From Candidatus Obscuribacterales bacterium (GTDB lineage Bacteria; Cyanobacteriota; Vampirovibrionia; Obscuribacterales; Obscuribacteraceae), in assembly GCA_021732085.1 (NCBI GenBank), contig JAKFVQ010000007.1, positions 401,372-465,371 on the forward strand: 64,000 nucleotides of DNA. Direction: 5' to 3'. A program made the position numbers and the translations under genes. This document shows positions 26,931 to 35,398 of the stretch, piece after piece (position 1 is the stretch's first letter; the number at the start of each line of letters is the position of its first letter). Below the pieces are notes generated by a model, which was given only the letters and a program-made list of their open reading frames with translations, was not told the origin of the DNA and did no database searches.

Positions 26931-28667
26931 ATGCAATTTAACCCCGGCGACACTATTGACGAGAAATATAAAGTACTTTCGATCCTCGGAACCGGCGGCT
27001 TCGGCTCCGTTTATCTAGTAAATGAAATGCAGCTGAACAGAACGGTAGCACTGAAAGTGCTGACGAAATTTTCGGTGCATGACCCGATTCATCTGAAACG
27101 CTTTGAACGCGAAGCTCAAATACTCAGTAAAATGAGCCATCCAAACATTGTAAGCATTCACCGCTTTGGCTGGATCGAAAAGAAGGCACCTTATTTAGTG
27201 CTTGAGAATGTGCAAGGCGAATCGTTGCGCGACCGCCTTGCTCGCGAGTCAGCGCTATGCTGCTCCGATTCTGTTGAAATTGCAAGACAAATGGCAGTCG
27301 CATTGAATTACGCACATAGCCATTCGGTCATCCATAGAGACCTCAAGCCGGAGAATCTATTAATAGCAAACGATGAGCGCGACGGCGCCTTCGTCAAACT
27401 GATTGATTTCGGATTGTCAAAGCAAAGCAGCTCCCTGGCAGAGACCTTAACTGATACTGGCTCCGTTTTTGGTACGCCAAACTATATGAGCCCAGAGCAT
27501 TGCTTAGGCAAGGAACTCACATTTCAAAGCGATATATATTCGCTCGGCTGCATACTTTTCGAAATGATTTGCGGCACGCCTCCTTTTGAGAGCAAGAATC
27601 TTCCGGATACTATTCTCAAGCAAGTCTCGCATGCCACGCCCAGCATCGGAGCTGAGCAAGAATCGAATGAAATCAGCAATAAGCTCGACAAAATAATTGG
27701 AAAGTGCACAAGCAAGAATCCAACCGAAAGATACAGCGACTACGAATCGCTAATTCAAGCGTTAAACGACGATTCTTTGCTCAACTGCAAGCAAAAGCTG
27801 AACCGGAACCGGGCAGCACAGAGCGAAGGAATTAAGAAACTGCCAATCACCGGAGCTATCGCTCTTGGAGTAATTTGCCTTATTGTGGGCGGAGCTGCCC
27901 TATTTAACCATCAAAATAGCATAAGCAAATCTGGCAAGATGGAAAGCTTAGTAAATTCGGCAGCCGCAGAGTGCCGCGGCTGCACTCCAAGCGAAATGGA
28001 ATACTCAAAATTTGAGAAACTTCTTCAGGGAGGATTTAAGCCAGAGGCTCGAGAATATGCGCTATCCACTCTAAAATTGATTTTGAAATCCAGCAAAGAA
28101 AAATTTGAGGCTAGTCCTCTCAACAGCGACAACGCAGTCGATCGCAAGGACATAGATCGACTTGAAAAGATTAGCAGTTTCCTTTTGGCTGATACAACGG
28201 ACCGCCTGCAATGGTCAAGAATCCACGCGCTAGTGTCTGCGCGCACAGGTGGCGCATCAAGCGATGATGTGATCTTGAAGATCCCTTTTGCAAGAAACAC
28301 GGTTAAGCTAAAAATTACAGCAGCTCTAAAAAAAGGCGCTATAAATGAGGTTCTGGCAGACGACATCGTCGGTTACTGCTGGCGATTGGCAGAGATGGGC
28401 GACAAGGATAAAAAGCAATATATCGATGTTGCTAGTTCTTTCGTCCGCAAATACCGATTTGTCCGGCGCGAATGCGAGCTTTACCTGTTCCTTACGGATT
28501 ATTATTTGGAACGAGGCGAGTTACAAAAAGCGCAGGAGCAGTTCGCTAAAGCTGGATCAGTGCTGAAGGCATTAAAGCAAGCGAATTCTGACGGAATCGG
28601 CTATCTCGATAACGATTTTAATAGGCGTGCCGACGCATTAAAGCGAAAGGCAATCTCTGCACAGTAA
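26931..28667 (+). CDS. membrane-anchored Ser/Thr protein kinase
   Basis: A 578-residue protein. The kinase domain spans about 13-280: glycine loop LGTGGFGSV (19-27), K42, HRDLKPEN (135-142), DFG (159-161), GTPNYMSPEH (181-190) and DIYSLGCILFEM. One transmembrane helix follows at about 305-326 (ITGAIALGVICLIVGGAALF). The outer C-terminal region of about 250 residues is helical, with a TPR-like end (YYLERGELQKAQEQFAKAG). The PknB-type layout puts the kinase in the cytosol and the sensor part outside. No PASTA repeats are seen, so the signal is unknown. Last gene of the glnS-rpmE-pyrF run. Confidence 0.93.
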   Translation: MQFNPGDTIDEKYKVLSILGTGGFGSVYLVNEMQLNRTVALKVLTKFSVHDPIHLKRFEREAQILSKMSHPNIVSIHRFGWIEKKAPYLVLENVQGESLRDRLARESALCCSDSVEIARQMAVALNYAHSHSVIHRDLKPENLLIANDERDGAFVKLIDFGLSKQSSSLAETLTDTGSVFGTPNYMSPEHCLGKELTFQSDIYSLGCILFEMICGTPPFESKNLPDTILKQVSHATPSIGAEQESNEISNKLDKIIGKCTSKNPTERYSDYESLIQALNDDSLLNCKQKLNRNRAAQSEGIKKLPITGAIALGVICLIVGGAALFNHQNSISKSGKMESLVNSAAAECRGCTPSEMEYSKFEKLLQGGFKPEAREYALSTLKLILKSSKEKFEASPLNSDNAVDRKDIDRLEKISSFLLADTTDRLQWSRIHALVSARTGGASSDDVILKIPFARNTVKLKITAALKKGAINEVLADDIVGYCWRLAEMGDKDKKQYIDVASSFVRKYRFVRRECELYLFLTDYYLERGELQKAQEQFAKAGSVLKALKQANSDGIGYLDNDFNRRADALKRKAISAQ

Positions 28668-28774
28668 GAGTCAGTTCAATCGCTATTACGGATGGCACCG
28701 TTAACGCGTCCGGTGCTGCAACCTAAAGAAGTATCTGAAGCTCAATAGTAAGAACAAAGTAGAAAGAACGTAGT

Positions 28775-28999
28775 TTACTTATGCGAGACTTTCGTTTTCA
28801 GCAACTGTTCTTGTGCATCAGCGCGCAAATCGTATAAGGCTTTGTCGTTGCAACCCGACTTGATTAAATCATCAATGATAGTCATCGCCTTTTTGCATTC
28901 CTCAGCGGATGCGGATTTATCATCGGCATGAGCAGGCGCGGCAGCGCAAGCAAGACCGGAAACCATTATCACAAACGCTAGTGCTCTTTTGATACCCAT
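28775..28999 (-). CDS. small secreted protein with conserved Cys pair (paralogue 1)
   Basis: I place the start at ATG 28999, giving 74 residues headed by a signal peptide (MGIKRALAFVIMVSGLACAA, cleavage near AHA-D). The longer frame to 29125 adds an arginine-rich stretch that does not look like a start. The mature domain of about 45 residues follows the pattern S-x-E-x-C-x-K-A...I...GC-x-D-x-x-L-x-x-LR-x-D-A. It aligns without gaps to the divergent gene at 29427. The two cysteines may form a disulfide. Function unknown. Confidence 0.72.
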   Translation of the reverse strand: MGIKRALAFVIMVSGLACAAAPAHADDKSASAEECKKAMTIIDDLIKSGCNDKALYDLRADAQEQLLKTKVSHK

Positions 29000-29426
29000 A
29001 TGCCTCGCCCCTTTAGACGCTCCGCTGGTTTGCCTGGGCGCCTGTCGCCCTTCTCGCCAACTCGGCTTAACTAGTACATCTAACTCACGCCCCAAATACG
29101 ATTGCATTCTGCCCAAGGAAACCATCGATCGTTATAGGTTAACCGGCAATTTTGAGAATCCTTTGAGACCAGGTTCTCATGTTTTTGTCTACGGCACGGC
29201 CCCAAATAAATAGAGGGAAAAAGATTAAACGACAAAAAATCCTCCTTTTCAGATTTTTCTCAAAGATGCGCCTCATACTGCTGAAAATCGAGGACCTGGT
29301 AAAAAGGTCCGCCAATGCGATACAGCATTAATCTGCTGCCTTCGGAAAGTCACAAAGATGAACTGCCTTTGTCTCTAACACAAGTTATCTTGTTGAGTAC
29401 GAAGGCTCGGGTAAAGGATCAAAGAA
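29000..29426. other. intergenic region between divergent small secreted proteins
   Basis: This 427-bp gap has no convincing gene. One hairpin is visible: TGAGAA (29153-29158) with TTCTCA (29174-29179), followed on the plus strand by TGTTTTTG, so it looks terminator-like. A short GGACC/GGTCC repeat lies near 29293-29310. No clear promoter was identified for either paralogue. Confidence 0.35.
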
Positions 29427-29723
29427 ATGAGACTCAAAGTTATACAGCTAAACAGTATGGGCGTTCTGATTAGCACAATCGGGGTACTGGCATCAATATT
29501 AATGGCGTCAGTGGATGTTGTTTCAGCACGTTCAATAGTTAATCACGGCTCCTCACGCGAAGATTGCATAAAAGCTCTGGAGATGATCAACTCAATGGAA
29601 ATGGAAGGATGCGAAGATCCTACACTTACTGAGCTCCGAAGAGATGCGTTGAATGAACTGCAATCACAAGACATTAAATCAGGGCGATGCGAATCACTGA
29701 AAATTAAACCGGCAAGAAACTAA
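29427..29723 (+). CDS. small secreted protein with conserved Cys pair (paralogue 2)
   Basis: A 98-residue protein whose ATG 29427 follows AAAGGA by 8 nt. Residues about 12-35 are an export signal (VLISTIGVLASILMASVDVV, cleavage near SARS). The mature part SREDCIKALEMINSMEMEGC then LTELRRDALNEL aligns with the divergent gene at 28775-28999, including both cysteines and the LR-x-DA element. This shows a duplicated family of small secreted proteins. It ends 5 bp from the convergent cdaA stop. Function unknown. Confidence 0.75.
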   Translation: MRLKVIQLNSMGVLISTIGVLASILMASVDVVSARSIVNHGSSREDCIKALEMINSMEMEGCEDPTLTELRRDALNELQSQDIKSGRCESLKIKPARN

Positions 29724-29728
29724 GTGAA

Positions 29729-30757
29729 TCAAGCTGGTTCTGCTGATTCTTCTTGTTTATAGTCTTCTCGATCATGAGGCTCTTTTGTGGGCGACGCTTC
29801 ATCTCTATGGTCCTTCGGAAAGTCGGTAGCTCTCCTGCGTGGATGTTCTGCGCTAACTCTATCTGGCGAGAGAGTTCGTCGCCGATTGAACAGCTGCAAG
29901 AATGACTGAAGCGGTGTCTGTGATTCAATAGCTTTTTGATCTTCTTCAGTTTGATGGTACATATAATTGAGCGCATCTGCAAGCTCATCAGCACTATTGT
30001 AGCGGACAAGCATCCCGCGGTTAGCAGCTGATATAGCGCCTGTTTCCTCGGATGCAACAATGCACAATCCATCGTAGCGCTCTGACAATCCTAATGCTGC
30101 TCTGTGCCTGGTCCCGTAGCGATGATTCAGTTTAGTGCTGTCAGTCATTGGCAAGATTACGCCGGCAGCAACTATTTTATTCTGCCTGATCACAACAGCG
30201 CCATCGTGTAACGGCGATGACGAATGAAAGATGCTTATGAGCAAACTCGAATTCACATCGGCATTTATTGTAGTACCAGGACTTATGTAGTCCCGCTCCC
30301 CTTCAGGTGGCTCAACAACGATCAATGCGCCAGTTTTGCTGCGAGACAATTCACGAACAGCTTGAATGATCTGCTCGATGACTTCCTTTGCTTTTTCATT
30401 GTGCGTATCTGAAATCGCCAGGTCAACACGAAAACGGGTTCTACCCAGATATCCCAAACCACGCCTCAGCTCCGGCTGGAAAACAATTACAACTGCAATC
30501 AAAAGAACAGGGATCATCTCACGCAAAATCGCCGTGATTATCGTCAGCCCCATAAAGTAGCAAACGAGCCAGAAACTGACAAAGAACATGACGCCCTTCA
30601 CCAGACGCTCGGCTTGTGTGCCGTGAATGCGCCCCCAGGTCCAAACAATCGCATAAGCAATAATCAAAAACTGCAAGACGATCTTTGCCGTTTCCCAGGC
30701 GTTAAATCGATGGTCAAGGTCCGCCATCATATATATCTGGTGCCAGATATCTTCCAT
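29729..30757 (-). CDS. cdaA: diadenylate cyclase CdaA (c-di-AMP synthase)
   Basis: A membrane diadenylate cyclase of 342 residues that makes c-di-AMP from two ATP. I use the second of two adjacent ATGs because GAGG then sits 5 nt upstream; the first is 30760. Three transmembrane helices lie at about 22-95. The DAC domain (about 115-270) has both signature motifs, LHDGAVV (DGA 185-187) and GTRHRAALG (RHR 217-219). A charged, probably disordered tail of about 80 residues (RRRATDFPKDHRDEASP) is longer than in Bacillus CdaA. The start overlaps the lysA stop (TGATG), so translation is probably coupled. No CdaR gene is adjacent. Confidence 0.95.
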   Translation of the reverse strand: MEDIWHQIYMMADLDHRFNAWETAKIVLQFLIIAYAIVWTWGRIHGTQAERLVKGVMFFVSFWLVCYFMGLTIITAILREMIPVLLIAVVIVFQPELRRGLGYLGRTRFRVDLAISDTHNEKAKEVIEQIIQAVRELSRSKTGALIVVEPPEGERDYISPGTTINADVNSSLLISIFHSSSPLHDGAVVIRQNKIVAAGVILPMTDSTKLNHRYGTRHRAALGLSERYDGLCIVASEETGAISAANRGMLVRYNSADELADALNYMYHQTEEDQKAIESQTPLQSFLQLFNRRRTLSPDRVSAEHPRRRATDFPKDHRDEASPTKEPHDREDYKQEESAEPA

Positions 30758-32106
30758 CATTTCCTCGAAAAGCGCGAAGGAACACGATCGTTCCGGATTA
30801 TGTCGTCGTTGCTTTCACGCTCGACAATAATTTCGGCGCTGCCGTCTTTTACCAAAACACAGGCTGGGCGAGGACTCCGGTTGTAATTTGACGCCATACT
30901 GAAGTTGTAAGCTCCGGTACCGAATATGGCAATCAAATCCCCTGAGTTCGCATCCAGATATGTCTCTTTTATGATTATATCGCCTGACTCACAATACTTG
31001 CCTACAATAGAGCGCGGTTCAGTTGCCGGTGGGCAATCAGCACGATTTGCCAGAGCCGCTGTATAGATTGACTGATACGTAATTGGACGAGGATTGTCCG
31101 CCATGCCCCCGTCTACAGCGATGAATTTGGCTCCGCCCGGCAATTCCTTGCAGTGCCCAACTCTGTAGAGCGTCAGCCCGGAAGGTCCAACTATCGAGCG
31201 CCCAGGTTCGACCAAAAGCCTCGGCAAGCTCAGCGAACGACGCTCGAACGCCTCAATCACCTGTTTTGCAACTCCTCTAGCCCAACTTGATGCGCCAACG
31301 GGATCATCGCTGCCTGAATATTTGATCGCGAGCCCGCCGCCTACATCGAGAGTGCGAAGTTCAAATGAAAGCTCTTTCTTCAGCTGCTCAGCTAAGTCGG
31401 CAAGGATCTCTGCATTTTCCAGATACGGCTCTAGCTTCTGTGCCTGACTTCCAATATGCGCGTGCAAGCCTTCGACGTCCAAACTTTCATACGAGAGAGC
31501 CTTCTCTACAGCGGTTTTGATCTGCGTCAGTGGAATTCCAAATTTGCTGTCATGTTGCCCGGTCTTTATGTGTTGATGGGTATCTGGTTCCACCCCTGGT
31601 ATCACTCTGAAAAGCACGCGGGCTTTCTTTCCCAGTTGAGAAGCAACTTTCGCCAACAGCTCCAGTTCAGAGAAATTATCGACGACAATGGTTACATCGC
31701 CATAGATGAGGCCGGCACTGAGTTCAGACTCCGACTTATTGTTGCCGTGCATATAAATGCGATCAGCTGGGAAGCCCGCTTGCTTTGCCGTGAACAGCTC
31801 ACCTTCAGATACCACATCGAGTCCCAAATCAAGCATGTCCACGAGCTTGCACATTGCCAGGCAGAGGAATGCCTTTCCAGCATAGAGGACTTGCCAGTTC
31901 GGATAAATCGAGAGCCCATCCTTATAAGCCGAGACCCCATCCAAAATAGTTTGTTCATCGATCACCCAGAGCGGGGTACCGAACTGTTTTGCCAACTCGT
32001 TTGAATCGCACCCGCCGACCCAAAGGTGACCCTGGGTATCGACTTGACATGATATTGGACGAATCTGGGTGTTTGGCGCTGTCGCCGAATCGCGCGGAGC
32101 AGTCAT
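30757..32106 (-). CDS. lysA: diaminopimelate decarboxylase
   Basis: A 449-residue PLP enzyme that converts meso-diaminopimelate to lysine. The start is taken at ATG 32106; an upstream TTG at 32136 is less likely. The alanine-racemase-type barrel carries the PLP lysine K78 in VLYAGKAF. It also has the HAHIGSQ element, GGGLAIKY, the PGRSIVG phosphate site and the active-site CESGD from the partner subunit. Length is slightly over the usual 420. It lies 51 bp after an unknown gene and is translationally coupled to cdaA, tying the end of the DAP pathway to c-di-AMP synthesis. Confidence 0.96.
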   Translation of the reverse strand: MTAPRDSATAPNTQIRPISCQVDTQGHLWVGGCDSNELAKQFGTPLWVIDEQTILDGVSAYKDGLSIYPNWQVLYAGKAFLCLAMCKLVDMLDLGLDVVSEGELFTAKQAGFPADRIYMHGNNKSESELSAGLIYGDVTIVVDNFSELELLAKVASQLGKKARVLFRVIPGVEPDTHQHIKTGQHDSKFGIPLTQIKTAVEKALSYESLDVEGLHAHIGSQAQKLEPYLENAEILADLAEQLKKELSFELRTLDVGGGLAIKYSGSDDPVGASSWARGVAKQVIEAFERRSLSLPRLLVEPGRSIVGPSGLTLYRVGHCKELPGGAKFIAVDGGMADNPRPITYQSIYTAALANRADCPPATEPRSIVGKYCESGDIIIKETYLDANSGDLIAIFGTGAYNFSMASNYNRSPRPACVLVKDGSAEIIVERESNDDIIRNDRVPSRFSRK

Positions 32107-32157
32107 TTTCTCACTTGCTTGAATTGTTAGGTACAAAACAAGCAGTATTATCCCATG

Positions 32158-33201
32158 TTAGACCCGGGCGACGGCTCGTCCACGGCCACCGGCATGATGA
32201 TGCTCCGAAGTCCGCCTGATGCGTGACTGAGTACGAACAGCCTGGGCCACCGCCTCTTGTGATGCTGTTCTTCTTCGCTCTGCCTGAGTTTGCGGCGAGT
32301 CTGGCGCTTGAGGAGCCTGAGGAGCCCGGGGAGGCCGCGGCGGTTGCGGAGGCTGCGGCATCTGAGCCTGCATAGCAGCCTGGGGCGGCGAGAAGTCTTG
32401 CGCCGTGTATCTGGGCGAAGCAGCCATGGATGGGCTAGAAGCGGCATAAGTCGGGCTGAAGTCATAGCGAGACTCAAGCCCTGTCAGGCTAAAGCCAAAA
32501 TGCTGAGCGTCCTTGTATGTGAGGATAGAGGCATGAACACGGCAGGGCTGAGAAGCCAAAACTCGTTTAGCCTCCTGCGGCGTCGCTTTCAGCCAACCAT
32601 CATGAGCACTGTACATCCCAACGACCTTGCCAGCCGCGATGTAGACTATGCAAACTGTTTGATCACTGTCGCTGTTAATGAGAACGCAGCCAGGCAGACC
32701 GCAGCGAAGAAGCGAGTTCACGGCATAGTCGAAGCTTTGACCTGTATCATGAGAAAAGCCCAAATCAAGCGTCTCTCCGTAGAAGAGTGAGGCGGCGGCA
32801 AGAACCATTTCTTCCGGCAATTCGTATGCATCGAGCACATTGCCTGGAGCGGCCAAATCAGCAAGAGCACACTTATGGGCGTCTTGAGCCAAATACTGCC
32901 CTCGCATGCCTTTTTGACCGTAAATGCAGCCGACGACTCGACCGCGATAAAGCAGGATTGCTGAGCGCGATCGTCTTTGCGGCGATGTAATCTTCAAGCA
33001 GCCAGTGCGTTTAGAGCCTTCCAGACTAACCAAGAGATGGTGGAATCGAATCGCCAGAGTATCGCGGATCTCATGCATCGCCTTCTCATAGGCGTCGGGC
33101 ATCAATCCGATAGACCGACGAATTGTGCGCGGCATCGCAACAACGTTCTGGCCCAAAATCTTCCGCGTTGCCTGATCGTTCTTGTTGCGAAATCGGAACA
33201 T
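32158..33201 (-). CDS. unknown protein with Pro-rich tail
   Basis: The start at ATG 33201 (MFRFRNKND) follows GGGAGG by 5 nt, giving 347 residues. Residues 1-230 form a mixed alpha/beta region with SLEGSKRTGCLKITS and SAILLYRGRVVGCIYG near the start, repeated later as VCIVYIAAGKVVGMYS. This is a duplicated layout like DUF4388/roadblock-associated PATAN-type modules, where a strand pair reads as output of something written in the cell. That resemblance is weak. Residues about 250-347 are Pro/Gln/Ala-rich and then basic (RRTASQEAVAQAVRTQSRIRR). No signal peptide or membrane helix. First gene of a probable unit with lysA and cdaA. Confidence 0.72.
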   Translation of the reverse strand: MFRFRNKNDQATRKILGQNVVAMPRTIRRSIGLMPDAYEKAMHEIRDTLAIRFHHLLVSLEGSKRTGCLKITSPQRRSRSAILLYRGRVVGCIYGQKGMRGQYLAQDAHKCALADLAAPGNVLDAYELPEEMVLAAASLFYGETLDLGFSHDTGQSFDYAVNSLLRCGLPGCVLINSDSDQTVCIVYIAAGKVVGMYSAHDGWLKATPQEAKRVLASQPCRVHASILTYKDAQHFGFSLTGLESRYDFSPTYAASSPSMAASPRYTAQDFSPPQAAMQAQMPQPPQPPRPPRAPQAPQAPDSPQTQAERRRTASQEAVAQAVRTQSRIRRTSEHHHAGGRGRAVARV

Positions 33202-33431
33202 TATGCCTCCCGAGCTGGGGGTGAGAAGTATGGTGATACAAAATGAGACTAACAAAGCCGGCAAGCGTCGTCACTGGTAGAACTACGTATCATCTACTAG
33301 CCTGTGGCGTCCATACGAGAGAGCGCGTAGAAGCTTCGCCAGGACGCAACTCCGGCGAAGCTGAAGATCTCTTCATTGTGAACAATCGCAAAGTCGGGAT
33401 GCAAAGACAAGGCAAGAGTTTCTGGCTTTTC

Positions 33432-33881
33432 TCAATAAAAAGCGTTTTCGACATGGCTTATGCGCGGCTCCTGATGAGCGAGTCCACCATTTTCGTAGAT
33501 ATTAATTACTATGACATCGTAGCGCCAACGCCCGCAGTTAAAGTCTTTTGCCGAAAGATAAGCTTGCGCGGCACGAATAATCCGCTGTTGCTTGCGGTAT
33601 CCGACGGCTTCAAAACCGATCTCAGGTATGCCAAAGGGCTCAACTCCCAGGCTTCGGGTCTTTACTTCAACAAAGACGATGATTTGTTCTGGAGACAGCG
33701 CAATAATGTCGATTTCACCTGAGCGGCCCGCTCGAAAGTTGCAGATGAGAATATGATAGCCACGCTCTTCCAGAAAGGCGGCTGCCATTTGCTCACCCTC
33801 TGTTGCAATTCGCTTTGCGTTCAAGTGGGATCGTACCTTCGTCGGTACTCGGGCGGGGTATAATCGTTGATTCTCAGTCAT
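33432..33881 (-). CDS. yraN: YraN family (UPF0102) endonuclease-like protein
   Basis: A 149-residue protein. ATG 33881 follows GGAGGA by about 9 nt. The core matches the UPF0102 pattern: GEQMAAAFLEERGYHIL, NFRAGRSGEIDIIA, IIVFVEVKTRS, then KQQRIIRAAQAYL. The GEIDII and EVK residues correspond to the D-ExK metal site of Holliday-junction-resolvase-fold nucleases. The biochemical role of the family is not settled. The N-terminal 25 residues are basic and extra to the family. It is divergent from serS across 91 bp. Confidence 0.92.
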   Translation of the reverse strand: MTENQRLYPARVPTKVRSHLNAKRIATEGEQMAAAFLEERGYHILICNFRAGRSGEIDIIALSPEQIIVFVEVKTRSLGVEPFGIPEIGFEAVGYRKQQRIIRAAQAYLSAKDFNCGRWRYDVIVINIYENGGLAHQEPRISHVENAFY

Positions 33882-33972
33882 GCTGTGCTCCTCCGGAGGA
33901 AGTCGTTTAACGTAGTTGGCTCTAATTAGTTAGACGACAAGCGAGTTGTCAAAGTTCAACGGAAAAACAAAA

Positions 33973-35265
33973 ATGCTCGACATAAAAATCGTTCGTGATC
34001 ATCAAGAAGACATTCAAAAAGCGCTGAACCGCCGCAACGGTCAATGGTCGATTGAACAATTGATCGAAGTCGACAAGAAATGCCGCGAAATTCAAGGTGA
34101 GTGGGAGGCGCTGCGACGCCGCTCCAATGAGATTTCGGAGCAATTTAAAACCGGCAAGGTTCCGAAAGATCAAATGGACGTTTTCCGCGCCGAAAGCAAA
34201 GAACTGAAAAAGAAATTAGAAGAAATCGAACCGCAACTCAAAAATTTAGAGGAAGAGCGAAACACGCTTCTCCTCTCAATCCCCAACCCTCCTGATCCGT
34301 CAGTTCCAGATGGAGAAGACGAGAATGGCAATCAAGTCGTAAAAGAATGGGGCACCATTCGCGATATCAAGGATCCCAAGCACCACTACGAACTTGGTGC
34401 TGAACTTGGACTCTTAGACTTCGAACGCGGCGTTAAATTGGCCGAGTCGCGCTTCACGGTTCTTATGAACATGGGAGCAAAAATCGAGCGTGCGTTGATG
34501 AATTTCATGCTTGATCTTCACGGTGCAAAAGGCTACATCGAAGTCTTCCCTCCGATCCTTGTGAATCGCCAGTGCATGATTGGTACAGGACAGCTTCCGA
34601 AATTCGAAGGCGACTTCTATAAAGTCGAAGAAGAGGAACTATATTTGGTACCAACTGCAGAAGTACCGGTTACCAATTTGTATCGCGATGAAGTAATCGA
34701 AGAAACCAAACTTCCGGTCTATCACTGCGCTTATACTCCGAACTTCAGACGTGAAGCCGGCGCCGCAGGGAAAGACACACGCGGTTATATCCGCCAGCAC
34801 CAATTCAACAAAGTGGAGCTAGTCAAATTTAGCTTGCCGGAAAATTCAGAAGAAGAACACGAGAAAATGACCTGCGATGCCGAAGCCATTCTCGAAGCGC
34901 TTGAGTTACCTTACAGAAGAGTGCTTCTTTGCGCCGGCGACATGGGATTTTCTGCTCGCAAATGCTACGACCTTGAAGTCTGGTTTCCAGCTCAAGGCAA
35001 GTATCGAGAAATTAGTTCGTGCAGCAACTTCGGTGATTTCCAAGCTCGCCGCACAAATCTCAAATACAGCCCAACAGAGGGCGGCAAGCCGAAATTCATG
35101 CACACTCTTAATGGCTCCGGTCTAGCTATTGGCCGAACGCTGGCAGCAATTCTGGAAAACTACCAGCAAGCAGACGGCTCGGTGAAGATTCCAGACGTTC
35201 TAATTTCCTACCTGGGCGGAGCGACTTTCTTGCGAAAGGCTGAGCCAGCAAAGGCTAGCGTCTAG
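33973..35265 (+). CDS. serS: seryl-tRNA synthetase
   Basis: A class II synthetase that charges tRNA(Ser). I choose ATG 33973 (MLDIKIVR, the usual SerRS start), giving 430 residues; an upstream TTG at 33946 is less likely. The N-terminal antiparallel coiled-coil arm spans about 25-105 (KELKKKLEEIEPQLKNLEEE). The catalytic core has motif 2 in YTPNFRREAGAAGKDTRG and motif 3 in LNGSGLAIGRTLAAILENYQ, plus the TAEVPVTNL serine-site segment. Length is typical. It stands alone, divergent from yraN. Confidence 0.97.
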   Translation: MLDIKIVRDHQEDIQKALNRRNGQWSIEQLIEVDKKCREIQGEWEALRRRSNEISEQFKTGKVPKDQMDVFRAESKELKKKLEEIEPQLKNLEEERNTLLLSIPNPPDPSVPDGEDENGNQVVKEWGTIRDIKDPKHHYELGAELGLLDFERGVKLAESRFTVLMNMGAKIERALMNFMLDLHGAKGYIEVFPPILVNRQCMIGTGQLPKFEGDFYKVEEEELYLVPTAEVPVTNLYRDEVIEETKLPVYHCAYTPNFRREAGAAGKDTRGYIRQHQFNKVELVKFSLPENSEEEHEKMTCDAEAILEALELPYRRVLLCAGDMGFSARKCYDLEVWFPAQGKYREISSCSNFGDFQARRTNLKYSPTEGGKPKFMHTLNGSGLAIGRTLAAILENYQQADGSVKIPDVLISYLGGATFLRKAEPAKASV

Positions 35266-35398
35266 CTCACTATTCGACCTGAACTGGGGGAATCCTCCCA
35301 TCAGAATTAATCCACCATGGGTTTTCCACCATGGCGGCGTGGCGCCCGCATAAGCATACTCACTAGCAGGGAAAAGGCGCTGATGACCTGCTAGGGCT

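Noticed and set aside
28695..28716. GCACCG/CGGTGC hairpin after the Ser/Thr kinase gene
   Set aside because: A good 6-bp stem but no T-run follows, so a terminator call is not supported.
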